Source of the DNA: Streptomyces klenkii
Lineage (GTDB): Bacteria > Actinomycetota > Actinomycetes > Streptomycetales > Streptomycetaceae
Assembly: GCF_003626645.1 (NCBI RefSeq)
Contig: NZ_RBAM01000001.1
Span: forward strand, 863,106 to 927,105
DNA: 64,000 nucleotides
Direction: 5' to 3'
Notes under the pieces: model-generated
The model's input: the letters and a program-made list of their open reading frames with translations, nothing else
Databases searched by the model: none
What the model was told of the DNA's origin: nothing
Position numbers and translations under genes: made by a program
In this document: positions 43,593-51,841 of the stretch, piece by piece
Layout of the letters: each line of letters begins with the position of its first letter
How positions within the stretch are numbered: position 1 is the stretch's first letter

Positions 43593-44192
43593 ATGGGAGT
43601 GGACATCACGGCGGTCATAGTGGACTGGACCGAACTGGAGAACATCCCCGTTCTCGAACGCGAGTGCGCGCTCATCGAGGCCGCGGAGCCGGACGACTAC
43701 GACGGATCACTCGATGAGGGCTGGGCCTGGCTGCCTCCCGCTCCCGAACCGTTCCCGGCCTGGTGCGCACGGTACGAGTTCGCCCGCACGCTGGGATCGT
43801 TTAAGCCGCACTTTTGGGCGGGCGAACGGTGGGAGGCCGTTCGCGAGCACGTCCCGGCTGACCTGCGCACGGCGCTGGACACCTTCCTTGCCGGACTGAC
43901 CTGGGTCCTGCCGGGCACGGAAAGCGATCCGCAGGACGAGGACGACGCCGCATTCTGGTACGACGCCATGTGGGCCTACTGCCCGCCTCCCGGCGTACCG
44001 GCCCTGGCACAGGCATGGACGACAGCCGGCCCTCGTCTCCCAACGCTGCGTGAACCGTTCGACACCCGTGCAGCCGCCCCTGGGGAGTGGGTCGGTACGT
44101 TCGAGGAATTCACCACGCTTCTCCACGGATGGGCCGAGGTCGTCGCGGAAGCCCACCACCGCGGGTGGGGGATCATCGGGCTGCCGATCTGA
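43593..44192 (+). CDS. Conserved hypothetical protein
   Basis: A 199-residue acidic, tryptophan-rich cytosolic protein (MGVDITAVIVDWTELENIPV, DEGWAWLPPAPEPFPAW, FWYDAMWAYCPPPGVP, TFEEFTTLLHGWAEVVAEAH). No signal, membrane segment or catalytic motif. Such single-copy proteins are scattered in Streptomyces with no known role. ATG at 43593, or the GTG six bases earlier; no strong ribosome site. It is convergent with the large minus-strand operon. Confidence 0.65.
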   Translation: MGVDITAVIVDWTELENIPVLERECALIEAAEPDDYDGSLDEGWAWLPPAPEPFPAWCARYEFARTLGSFKPHFWAGERWEAVREHVPADLRTALDTFLAGLTWVLPGTESDPQDEDDAAFWYDAMWAYCPPPGVPALAQAWTTAGPRLPTLREPFDTRAAAPGEWVGTFEEFTTLLHGWAEVVAEAHHRGWGIIGLPI

Positions 44193-44259
44193 AGGGCCGC
44201 CGGCCACACTCCGAGTCCTTCCTGCATCCGGCCTGCCCCGCACCGCGACAACACAGCCG

Positions 44260-45381
44260 TCAGGAGTTCACGGGCTTGAGTTCGCCGGTGCCGAAGGGCA
44301 GCCAGGACAGGAGGTGCCGGCTCGGTGCGGTGCCCGACCGGCCGATCCTCACCCGGGCGCCCCGGGGGACGACGGCCGTCAGCCGGGAGCCCGGGAACCT
44401 CGGATCCTCGGGGTCCGGCGGTGCGTGCCGTGCCTGGACGCTGGTGAGCCGGTCCGTGCCGGCGGCCGAGATCGTGACCGTGAGCGTGGGGGCGTCGTCG
44501 CCCGGCGCGTCCTCCTCGGTGACGAGCTGCCCGGTGAGGAGACCGTCCGTCTCCGCCGTGTACGTGAGCTCGTCCGCCTCCCCCAGGTCGAACTCCGCGG
44601 GCAGGTGGGTGAGCGTGGTCTTCCCGTGGACGGTGAGGTCGCCGATGGTCAGGTCGGGCCGGGCGACCGTGACGGCGGTCGTCAGTGCGTACTCGGCGAC
44701 GTTGCCGTCCACGTCCACCTCCACCGTGAGCACGAACACGCTGTCGCGGTGCAGGTTCGGCGTGGGCCAGTTGCGGATGCTGGTGACGTCCACGGGCTCT
44801 CCGTCGTGCAGCATCGTGTACGTGGCGCCGGGCCGGCTGGTGCCCCGCCAGGTCAGCTCGGTCGATGAACCGCTCTGGACGAGGATGTACGCGGGGCGGA
44901 AGTCGCTCACGGTGAACCCCGCCGGGACCTTCGCCAACGGCCACTCCTCCTGCTGGGGCTCACTCCCGCCCTGGAGTGTTTCGGTGATGGTCAGTTTGCT
45001 GGTGCCCACCGCCGGGTTGACCTCGATGCCGGTGATCGACACCTCCACCTGGTCCTTGGGGGGAAAGGGCCGGTTCGGGCGCCTCGGCCGGAGGACGAAC
45101 GCCGGGGTCTCGGAGTCGCGCTCGAACACCCATTGCTTGCTGTCGTCCAGGCCCGGTACGCCGCTGTCCGGTTTCGCCGTCAGGTCGCCGGATCCACTTC
45201 CCACCGGGTAGGAGAAGCGGACCTCCTCGACGGGGACCGGGGTCTGCTGGTGATTGGTGACGGTGATTCGCAGTGTGGCCGTCGCCGGTGTCGTTCCCTG
45301 GGAGACCTGGATCGGTGCCGGGTCGGTCTCCACGGTGTAGGTCAGCACGCAGGTGCTGTCTTCGGGGCGTCGTACTCCCAT
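44260..45381 (-). CDS. Beta-rich protein of unknown function, paralogue of the gene at 47050
   Basis: A 373-residue protein, last gene of the six-gene operon. An N-terminal Ig-like module (TATLRITVTNHQQTPVPVEE) leads to a central FRPAYILVQSGSSTELTW module, then ALTTAVTVARPDLTIGDLTV, TAETDGLLTGQLVT and a C-terminal LLSWLPFGTGEL. These five blocks recur in the same order in the 371-residue gene two positions upstream, so the two are paralogues. The motif DLTIGDLTVHG resembles repeats in fibre-like proteins. No signal peptide. ATG at 45381 preceded by GGAGGCG. Function unknown. Confidence 0.75.
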   Translation of the reverse strand: MGVRRPEDSTCVLTYTVETDPAPIQVSQGTTPATATLRITVTNHQQTPVPVEEVRFSYPVGSGSGDLTAKPDSGVPGLDDSKQWVFERDSETPAFVLRPRRPNRPFPPKDQVEVSITGIEVNPAVGTSKLTITETLQGGSEPQQEEWPLAKVPAGFTVSDFRPAYILVQSGSSTELTWRGTSRPGATYTMLHDGEPVDVTSIRNWPTPNLHRDSVFVLTVEVDVDGNVAEYALTTAVTVARPDLTIGDLTVHGKTTLTHLPAEFDLGEADELTYTAETDGLLTGQLVTEEDAPGDDAPTLTVTISAAGTDRLTSVQARHAPPDPEDPRFPGSRLTAVVPRGARVRIGRSGTAPSRHLLSWLPFGTGELKPVNS

Positions 45382-45421
45382 GGCGCGGTTCGCCTCCGTC
45401 TCTCCGCTCTCCGCTGTTCCG

Positions 45422-47008
45422 TCAGCCCCAGGCGGGGCCGATGGCGAGATAGGCGTAGCGCTCCAGCGCCGATCCCAGGGCGAACTCCCCGACCTGCACA
45501 CCGTCGGACACCCGCAGCTTCTGCACGGAGTCGACGCCCTGACTGGTCACGTAGAGGTACTCCCCGTCCGGTGAGAGCGCGATCGCGTTCGAGCGGTCGC
45601 GTACGCGGATGGGCGTCACCTCACGGATGGCGGCGACGTCGATCACCTTCACCTCCGCACCGCGGTTGGCGACGTACACGTACCGGGAGTCCGGTGACGC
45701 CACGAGCTGTTCCGGGGACTGCCCGACCGGGACGAGGGGAGGTTCGCCGCCGCCCGAGGTACTGGCGACGGCCACCATGTTCACGGGAACGATGCCGAAG
45801 GCCAGGGTGGTGCCGTCGGGGGTGAGCGCCATGCAGGACGCCGTGTTGTCGCCGCCGAACCCTCCGGTGACCGCGTGCTGCGCGGTGTCCACGACCGCCA
45901 CGGCGGGGTTGGCGTCGCGGGCGACGTAGACGCGATCGCCCTCCGGCGAGGCCACGACGTCTTCGGGCCGGGGGCCGATGTCAAGGCGACGTGCGTTCCC
46001 GGTGGCGAGGTCGATCGCATACACCGCCTCGTCCGAGGTGTCGGTGACGTAGGCGGCGGAGCCGTCCGGCAGGGCCGCCACCCTGTACGGCGACCTGCCC
46101 GCTTCCACGGTCTTGAGGGTGCCCGCCGTGATGTCGAGGAGGACGAGGCTCCCTGTGCCTCCGCTGGCCCCCAGGGTGGTCGCCAGGACCCGGAATCCGT
46201 CGGGGGAGATCACGACACCGCCGGGTTTGCGGCCGGTCTGACCCTGCCTGATCGTCTGCCCGCTGTCGGCGTCGAAGATCCACAGCCGGCCGCTGAACTC
46301 GTCGAGCAGCGTCAGGAACGTGCGGTACGGCCACCGGTCCCGCAGCACTTTGGCGCCGGAGGTGACCCGGTGCCGGGCGGGATCGGTGTCGCATTCGACG
46401 TAGCGCTTGCCGTCCCGGGTGACGAGGTATCCGTTGCTGGTGGCCGGGTGGTTGAAGGCCGCCGCGATGCCGTCGGCGATGCCGGGGTCGGGGTGGTCGG
46501 GGTTGTGCCAGAAGTCGGCGATGGTGCCCTGCTCCAGGACCTCGTCGCCTTCGATGTCGTAGTTGACGCACCGGCTGCCGCGGAAGAAGTAGACCGTGCC
46601 GTCGGGTGCCGGCAGGCCGGCGTCGATGCCCTCCGCGAAGTCCGGTGCGTCCTTGCGCAGCCCGGGGAACCGGTCGCCGATCGACGCCGGGGAGGCGTTC
46701 GGCGGCACCGTCGCGTTCTGCACGAAGTCGTACAGCACACAGGTCGCGCCCTTGAACAGGTACACGCGCGCGGTGTCCGTCGAGCAGGCGGCGTCGAAGC
46801 CGTTCCGGTACGCGGCGGGCAGGCCGGGCCACAGGTCGCGCATGGCGCCGCCCTCGGCCGGCGGGGCCACCGCCGCCGCCTCGTGCCGGACGGCCCAGTC
46901 GCCGCGGACCATGAAGACGGAGGCCCGGGCCTGGCCCGAGTCCGGGGTGCTGAACGCCGCGTTGACGCCCGGGGGCGTGAGGTCGGTGTTGTCAGTGCTC
47001 TCGATCAT
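45422..47008 (-). CDS. Hemopexin-repeat plus YVTN beta-propeller protein
   Basis: A 528-residue protein with two beta-propellers. Residues 10-235 hold four hemopexin-like repeats (VNAAFS..FMVRGDWAVRHE; GFDAACS..VYLFKGATCVLYD; GIDAGLP..VYFFRGSRCVNYD; GIAAAFN..YLVTRDGKRY). Residues 255-528 hold about seven YVTN-type blades (SPDGFRVLATT, LPDGSAAYVTDTSDEAVYAI, SPEGDRVYVARD, SPDSRYVYVANRG, SPDGEYLYVTSQG). Bacterial hemopexin proteins include photopexins of Photorhabdus. No signal peptide. ATG at 47008 with CTGGAG. Flanked by the two paralogous ~370-residue proteins. Confidence 0.88.
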   Translation of the reverse strand: MIESTDNTDLTPPGVNAAFSTPDSGQARASVFMVRGDWAVRHEAAAVAPPAEGGAMRDLWPGLPAAYRNGFDAACSTDTARVYLFKGATCVLYDFVQNATVPPNASPASIGDRFPGLRKDAPDFAEGIDAGLPAPDGTVYFFRGSRCVNYDIEGDEVLEQGTIADFWHNPDHPDPGIADGIAAAFNHPATSNGYLVTRDGKRYVECDTDPARHRVTSGAKVLRDRWPYRTFLTLLDEFSGRLWIFDADSGQTIRQGQTGRKPGGVVISPDGFRVLATTLGASGGTGSLVLLDITAGTLKTVEAGRSPYRVAALPDGSAAYVTDTSDEAVYAIDLATGNARRLDIGPRPEDVVASPEGDRVYVARDANPAVAVVDTAQHAVTGGFGGDNTASCMALTPDGTTLAFGIVPVNMVAVASTSGGGEPPLVPVGQSPEQLVASPDSRYVYVANRGAEVKVIDVAAIREVTPIRVRDRSNAIALSPDGEYLYVTSQGVDSVQKLRVSDGVQVGEFALGSALERYAYLAIGPAWG

Positions 47009-47049
47009 GACGGGAACTCCAGGGGTCGGCCGGGAAGGAACGGAACGGA

Positions 47050-48165
47050 TCACTGAGGGGGAGGGGTTAGGGAGCCCGCCCCGAACGGGAACCAGGTCAG
47101 GGCGGCGCTGAAGTTCGTGTCACCCTTCTGGACCACCCGCACGCGCGAGCCCTTGGGCACCGGGACGAACAGGCTCGCCTCCTGGTTGAGCGTGCCGCCC
47201 CGCGCGTCCCACGACTGCGTGGCGAACTGCTGCCGCCTCAGTCCCGGCGGAGTGACGAAGACTTTGAGCTCGGCAGGCACCTGGTCCTGCGTGGTCTTGA
47301 TGTAGCCGGTGATCACACCGTCGGTGTCGGCCTCGTACTCCGCCGGGCTGCTCTCCGTGCCCCCGGCGATCTCCGCGGCCCGGCCGAACAGGCGGACGGA
47401 ACCGTTGACGTCGAGGTCGCCGACCTCGAGGTCAGGCACGTCGACGGTGACAGCGGTGGTGAGGCCGTAGGTGACGGGGATGCCGTCCCGCACCGTGGAG
47501 CCCAGGATCATGAACGCGGTGGCGCTGGTGAGGCCGGGCGAGATCCATTCGCCGTTGCCGTCGTCGTCGATCCAGTCGTTGACCAGGCAGCGCTGGTCGC
47601 CGTAGAAGAGCTCGTAGTCGGGCCCCACCTCGCACTTCCAGGTCAGCTTCACCGTCCCGCCGTTGGGGACGTCGACCTGGTCCGGGCGGAAGTCCTCCAG
47701 CATTGCGGTCGGCGACGCCTTGGCCAGCCGCAGTCCGCCGGGCACGCGCCGGAGGCTCGCCGTGCCGCCGCCCGTGCCCCCGCTCTCGCTGATGCCGAGC
47801 GTGACCGCGCCGACCGCGTGGTTCACCGTGACGTCCGCGAGGGTGACCACGACCCGGGCGCCCGGCTTGAGCTCCGTGCCGTCCGCGGCCGGGCGTACGA
47901 GGAAGACCCCGTCGCCCCGGTGCTCGGCCGACCAGCCGGCGTCGTCCGTGGACGCCTTGATGGTGTCCGGTGCGGCCGTGAGCGCTTCGGGTCCGCTGCC
48001 GACCGGGAGCGTGAAGGCGATCGTGCCGCAGGGGACGGGATCCGGGCCGGAGTTGGTGAGAGCGATGCGTACGGTGGCGTGTGCGGGGGACTCCTCCGTG
48101 CCGACGCGCAGCGGGGCCGGGCTGGTGTGGACGCTGTAGGACAGTGTGGTGGCCGCTGAGGTCAT
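47050..48165 (-). CDS. Beta-rich protein of unknown function, paralogue of the gene at 44260
   Basis: A 371-residue protein (MTSAATTLSYSVHTSPAPLR) with the same block order as the 44260 gene: ATVRIALTNSGPDPVPCGTI, FRPDQVDVPNGGTVKLTW, GLTTAVTVDVPDLEVGDLDV, EADTDGVITGYIKT, and LTWFPFGAGSL near the C terminus. Its ATG overlaps the stop of the 1222-residue gene by 4 bp, so the two are coupled. No enzymatic motif or export signal. The duplicate-and-diverge pattern around the hemopexin gene suggests two similar subunits of one assembly. Confidence 0.75.
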   Translation of the reverse strand: MTSAATTLSYSVHTSPAPLRVGTEESPAHATVRIALTNSGPDPVPCGTIAFTLPVGSGPEALTAAPDTIKASTDDAGWSAEHRGDGVFLVRPAADGTELKPGARVVVTLADVTVNHAVGAVTLGISESGGTGGGTASLRRVPGGLRLAKASPTAMLEDFRPDQVDVPNGGTVKLTWKCEVGPDYELFYGDQRCLVNDWIDDDGNGEWISPGLTSATAFMILGSTVRDGIPVTYGLTTAVTVDVPDLEVGDLDVNGSVRLFGRAAEIAGGTESSPAEYEADTDGVITGYIKTTQDQVPAELKVFVTPPGLRRQQFATQSWDARGGTLNQEASLFVPVPKGSRVRVVQKGDTNFSAALTWFPFGAGSLTPPPQ

Positions 48166-51100
48166 GACGTGCTCCCGTGGGTCGGGGCCGGGTCTTGTCC
48201 GGGCGGGCGCTGCCGGCTCTCGTCGGTCTCGCCCAGCGCGCCGCTGAGCTGTAGGAAGCCGGTACGGGCGGCAGGTGTGACGTCTGACAGGGCGAGGGCC
48301 GCGTCGGGGGTGGTGAGGGGGCGGACGGTCCACGCTCCGGGGCCTTCGGCCGGTACGGCGGCCCGGCTCGCGGCCACCGGTTCGGCCCAGGCCCACGTAC
48401 CGCGCCAACCGGAGGGGCCGGGCGTGACGACGTGCTCGGTGGGCGTGCTGCCCTGTTCGTCCGTCACCATGCGGGTCCCCGCCAGCAGCGGGCCCGTCCG
48501 GAACGACAGCTTCATGCGGGACAAGGGTTCGCGCACCCAGGTCGGCGGCAGGAGGAGCCGGCTCACGGGCAGGATGTCGGTCACGGCGTGGACGGCCGCC
48601 CAGGGGTCGGCGAGGAGCGTCACCCAGGCGGCGGTCTCCTCGTCCCGGGCACGGGTCTCCGGTGAGGGAGCGGCCGCCGGCCGCGCGGGCAGCGCGATTT
48701 CGCTGCCGTCGATGGGAACCACGTACTCCGCGTCCGCGGCCTGCGGCTCCGGCTCAGGGACGGCGTGCAGCCGCGCGTAGTCGGAGCCACGGAAGAAACC
48801 GACCAGACCGTCGCCCAGCATGTCCCCGGCTCCCAGCCGGACGTTCCACAGGTAGCCGGTGAACTCCGGCTCGTCCGGTGGTTCGATGACGTCCCACCAG
48901 GACGAGGGCGTCATCCCGGGACCGTTGAGTTCGAACCGCAGCCGCGAACGGAGCAGCGCCATCGGGCGGCCCACCAGGGCGGCGAGGCTGTCGTCGTCCC
49001 CGCCGGGCGCGGTCGCCGACATGGCCCGGTCGACGACGGAGAGCAGCTGGGTGAAGGCCGGTGCCCCGCCGCGCAGGAGCTCGGTGACGAAGCCGTGCAG
49101 GTGGGGCAGGTCCGCGACGAAGGCCCGCCCCGAGTCCGTCGCCGGATCGGGATCGGGGTAGGCGGAGCCGGGCAGCGGGTACCAGGTCGAGACCTGCCGG
49201 TGCGCGGTGTCGAGCACGATCCGGATCTCGCCCAGCCCGCCGCCGTCCGGGGCGTGGACCAGCAGGGACCCGGACAGGTGGTTGGCGATCAGCCAGCCGC
49301 ACACCGGGCTCTCGCCCGCGGCCTCCCGCGGCCCGGCGTCGACGTCGATGCGGTGGTGGTCGTCGCGGGCCGAAACGTAGTCGAAGCGCAGCCGGGCGGG
49401 CTGGAGCAGGCGCGGCGGCAGCTCGATGCACCGGTACGCGTTGTCGGGGATCACGGGGATGCCGGGGGTGACGCTGTCGGCGCGATCCACCCTGAACTGT
49501 TCCACGTTGTCCGGGCTGATGACGGCCAGGGACTGGCCGAACCGGTCGATCACGTGGAGCTCTTCGAAGGCGATCTGCCCGGCCCTGACGGGGCGGAACT
49601 CGCGGGCCGTGGCGGCTTCGGATCCGGAGGCCGGACCGGGATCCGGCACCTCGCTCAGCGAGACACGGGTAGTGCTGGTGTCGACCAGTTGCGCGAGCTC
49701 GTCGTCGGAGGAGGGGGCGATGCCGGTCGCGGGAGAATGCTGTGCCAGCCAGTTGTTGACGCCGTGGATGCGCTGGGAAAGATCGTCCCAGTTCTCGGCC
49801 TTGCTGCGCAGCTCTTTGAGCTCGGCCACGGGCCCGCTGCGGTAGGTGCGGGCGTGCTGCGTCAGGCGGGAGCGCGTGTTGAAGGAGGGCAGCGGGTTGA
49901 GCAGGGCACGTCCGTTGACGAAGCCGTCGGGAGCGACGTTGCGGCCGTTCCAGCGGTAGCGGGTGCCGTCGAAGTGCCAGTTGTCCTCGTCCCCGCTGCG
50001 GTACGGGGTGGGGTGGCACTTCATCCGCCAGATGAGATGGAGCGGCGACCAGGGTTGTGCCCAGAGCCGCGTCCACCGGGCGACGGTCCCCTCGATGTGG
50101 GTGTCCTCGTGGGCGAGCGCCTCCTCCAGAGCCGTCTTGTCGGATGACGAGCCGGGTGTGACGGCGGCGCGGTCGAGGAGGAAGAACTCCCCGAGGAGCG
50201 CGGGCAGTACGCCGGACTCCGGCAGCTGGGGCAGCGGAGGAGCAGGTACGTCGTCGGGCGGCCGGACCGTCTCCCCGCCGATGCGGATGCCGGTCACGGT
50301 CTCGCCGGGGACCCGGCAGGGCAGGGCGTTTTCGTCGGTGAGCTGCCGGTCCAGTTTGGCGCCGCGCACGATGACCGACGGGTCGGGGGTGCTGTGGAAC
50401 TCCGGGTCGGCGCACCGTTGCAGCTCCCGGCCCGGTGCGAGGCCGTGCTCCTCAGCGTAGATCCGGACCTCGTCGCCGAGCTTCTCGGCGGTGTCGCCCC
50501 ACGGGATGCGGGAGCGCAGGCCGCCCGCGCCGAAGACGGTGCCGATCTGCTCCTGGACGCGCCGGGCCAGTGAGTCCGGCTGTTCCGGACTGAGCTGGGC
50601 GTCGCACGCCGCGTCCCAGCCGGCGGGCCGGCTGGGACGGCCGCGCAGCCACCACAGGCCGTACAGGCGGCGCTGGACGTGGGCGAGCTCGCGGGAGGCG
50701 GCGTCGTGCTCCTCCTGCACCTGGTTCAGCTCGGCCAGCCAGCGCCGCTCCTCGGCGATCTGCTCCGGTGTCCGCTGCGGCCACGCGCCGCCGTCCGGGG
50801 CGGGGCGGTCGACGATGCGCCAGGAGTAGCCGCCCGGTTCGGCGTCGAACCAGGTGCGGCGGGTGGCCTGGTCGAGGGCCGTTTCGCCGCCGTCGTCGAG
50901 GACGTCCAGCAGGTCGTAGGTGAACGCCTCCCACAGCAGGGCCGCCTCGGGGTCGTTCAGCGCGGGCGGGATCAGGGCGGTCTCGGCGTCGGTGACGATG
51001 TGCCCGACGGCGACGTCGACATCGCGCACGTCCGGCTTGCCCGGCTGCGGAGGGTCGCCCTTGAGGTTCCAGTGGAGGCCGAGGGCGGTGCCCGCGTAGA

Positions 51101-51830
51101 ACGACCGGGCGGGAGCCGCCGCGGAGTCGGTCGTGGACCACCGCAGGGACTCCAGCAGTGCCCGGACGTCGCCGCCCGGTGGGGCGTGCAGCACGTCCCA
51201 CGTGGGGTCGGAGTACCAGCCGACGACGGCGTAGCCGAGCAGGGCGGGGCCGGGGAGACCGGTCAGCGGGTCGTGGAGGGAGAAGACGTTCTCGCTGTAC
51301 GGCTGGTACGTGGCGAAGGTCGGCAGGCCGGGCCCGACCGCCGTGAGGAACTTCCGGCGCCCTTCGGGTTCGGTCCAGGGGCCGTCGGCCAGGTCGTGGG
51401 CCCGGCCGATGTAGGTGGGCGTCGGCCGGTCCGCGAAGGGGTCGAGGAACGCGCTGGTGCCCTCGTCGTAGTCGAGGTAGTCGCTGTCGACGACCCAGCC
51501 GGCCACAGCCGGGGTCTCCTCGGGCCGGTCCGCCGGGCGGCTGTAGCGGACGACGAGCCAGCGGTTGGGAACGACCGGGAACTCCACCTTCCCGGCAGGG
51601 CCGTCCTGCCGCCCGCGCCGCAGCGCGTCGGGAAGCAGCCACTGCACGTGAACACCGAGATTGGGTTTGCCTGCCGCGCTCTGGAACGGATCGGGCTCCG
51701 GCAGCTGCCGCTCGTCGAGCTGCTCGAAGTCGGCGTACCAGCGGTGGTGGGGCTGGTTGTTGCGTACGCGCTCGTTCACCAGGAACGCGTCCACCTGGAC
51801 AGGGACGATCAGGGGCGGCTGGGAGCTCAT
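48162..51830 (-). CDS. Very large protein (1222 aa) of unknown function
   Basis: A 1222-residue protein beginning MSSQPPLIVPVQVDAFLVNE at 51830. Visible blocks: LGVHVQWLLPDALRRG and EFPVVPNRWLVVRYSR near the N terminus (a signature I recall from unnamed large bacterial proteins), a coiled-coil near residues 355-400 (EQIAEERRWLAELNQVQEEH then LAHVQRRLYGLWWLRG), and long beta-rich regions. No signal peptide, membrane helix or recognised catalytic motif. It starts 11 bp after the 755-residue gene's stop and overlaps the next gene by 4 bp. Confidence 0.75.
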   Translation of the reverse strand: MSSQPPLIVPVQVDAFLVNERVRNNQPHHRWYADFEQLDERQLPEPDPFQSAAGKPNLGVHVQWLLPDALRRGRQDGPAGKVEFPVVPNRWLVVRYSRPADRPEETPAVAGWVVDSDYLDYDEGTSAFLDPFADRPTPTYIGRAHDLADGPWTEPEGRRKFLTAVGPGLPTFATYQPYSENVFSLHDPLTGLPGPALLGYAVVGWYSDPTWDVLHAPPGGDVRALLESLRWSTTDSAAAPARSFYAGTALGLHWNLKGDPPQPGKPDVRDVDVAVGHIVTDAETALIPPALNDPEAALLWEAFTYDLLDVLDDGGETALDQATRRTWFDAEPGGYSWRIVDRPAPDGGAWPQRTPEQIAEERRWLAELNQVQEEHDAASRELAHVQRRLYGLWWLRGRPSRPAGWDAACDAQLSPEQPDSLARRVQEQIGTVFGAGGLRSRIPWGDTAEKLGDEVRIYAEEHGLAPGRELQRCADPEFHSTPDPSVIVRGAKLDRQLTDENALPCRVPGETVTGIRIGGETVRPPDDVPAPPLPQLPESGVLPALLGEFFLLDRAAVTPGSSSDKTALEEALAHEDTHIEGTVARWTRLWAQPWSPLHLIWRMKCHPTPYRSGDEDNWHFDGTRYRWNGRNVAPDGFVNGRALLNPLPSFNTRSRLTQHARTYRSGPVAELKELRSKAENWDDLSQRIHGVNNWLAQHSPATGIAPSSDDELAQLVDTSTTRVSLSEVPDPGPASGSEAATAREFRPVRAGQIAFEELHVIDRFGQSLAVISPDNVEQFRVDRADSVTPGIPVIPDNAYRCIELPPRLLQPARLRFDYVSARDDHHRIDVDAGPREAAGESPVCGWLIANHLSGSLLVHAPDGGGLGEIRIVLDTAHRQVSTWYPLPGSAYPDPDPATDSGRAFVADLPHLHGFVTELLRGGAPAFTQLLSVVDRAMSATAPGGDDDSLAALVGRPMALLRSRLRFELNGPGMTPSSWWDVIEPPDEPEFTGYLWNVRLGAGDMLGDGLVGFFRGSDYARLHAVPEPEPQAADAEYVVPIDGSEIALPARPAAAPSPETRARDEETAAWVTLLADPWAAVHAVTDILPVSRLLLPPTWVREPLSRMKLSFRTGPLLAGTRMVTDEQGSTPTEHVVTPGPSGWRGTWAWAEPVAASRAAVPAEGPGAWTVRPLTTPDAALALSDVTPAARTGFLQLSGALGETDESRQRPPGQDPAPTHGSTS

Positions 51831-51841
51831 CGTGCGGGTCC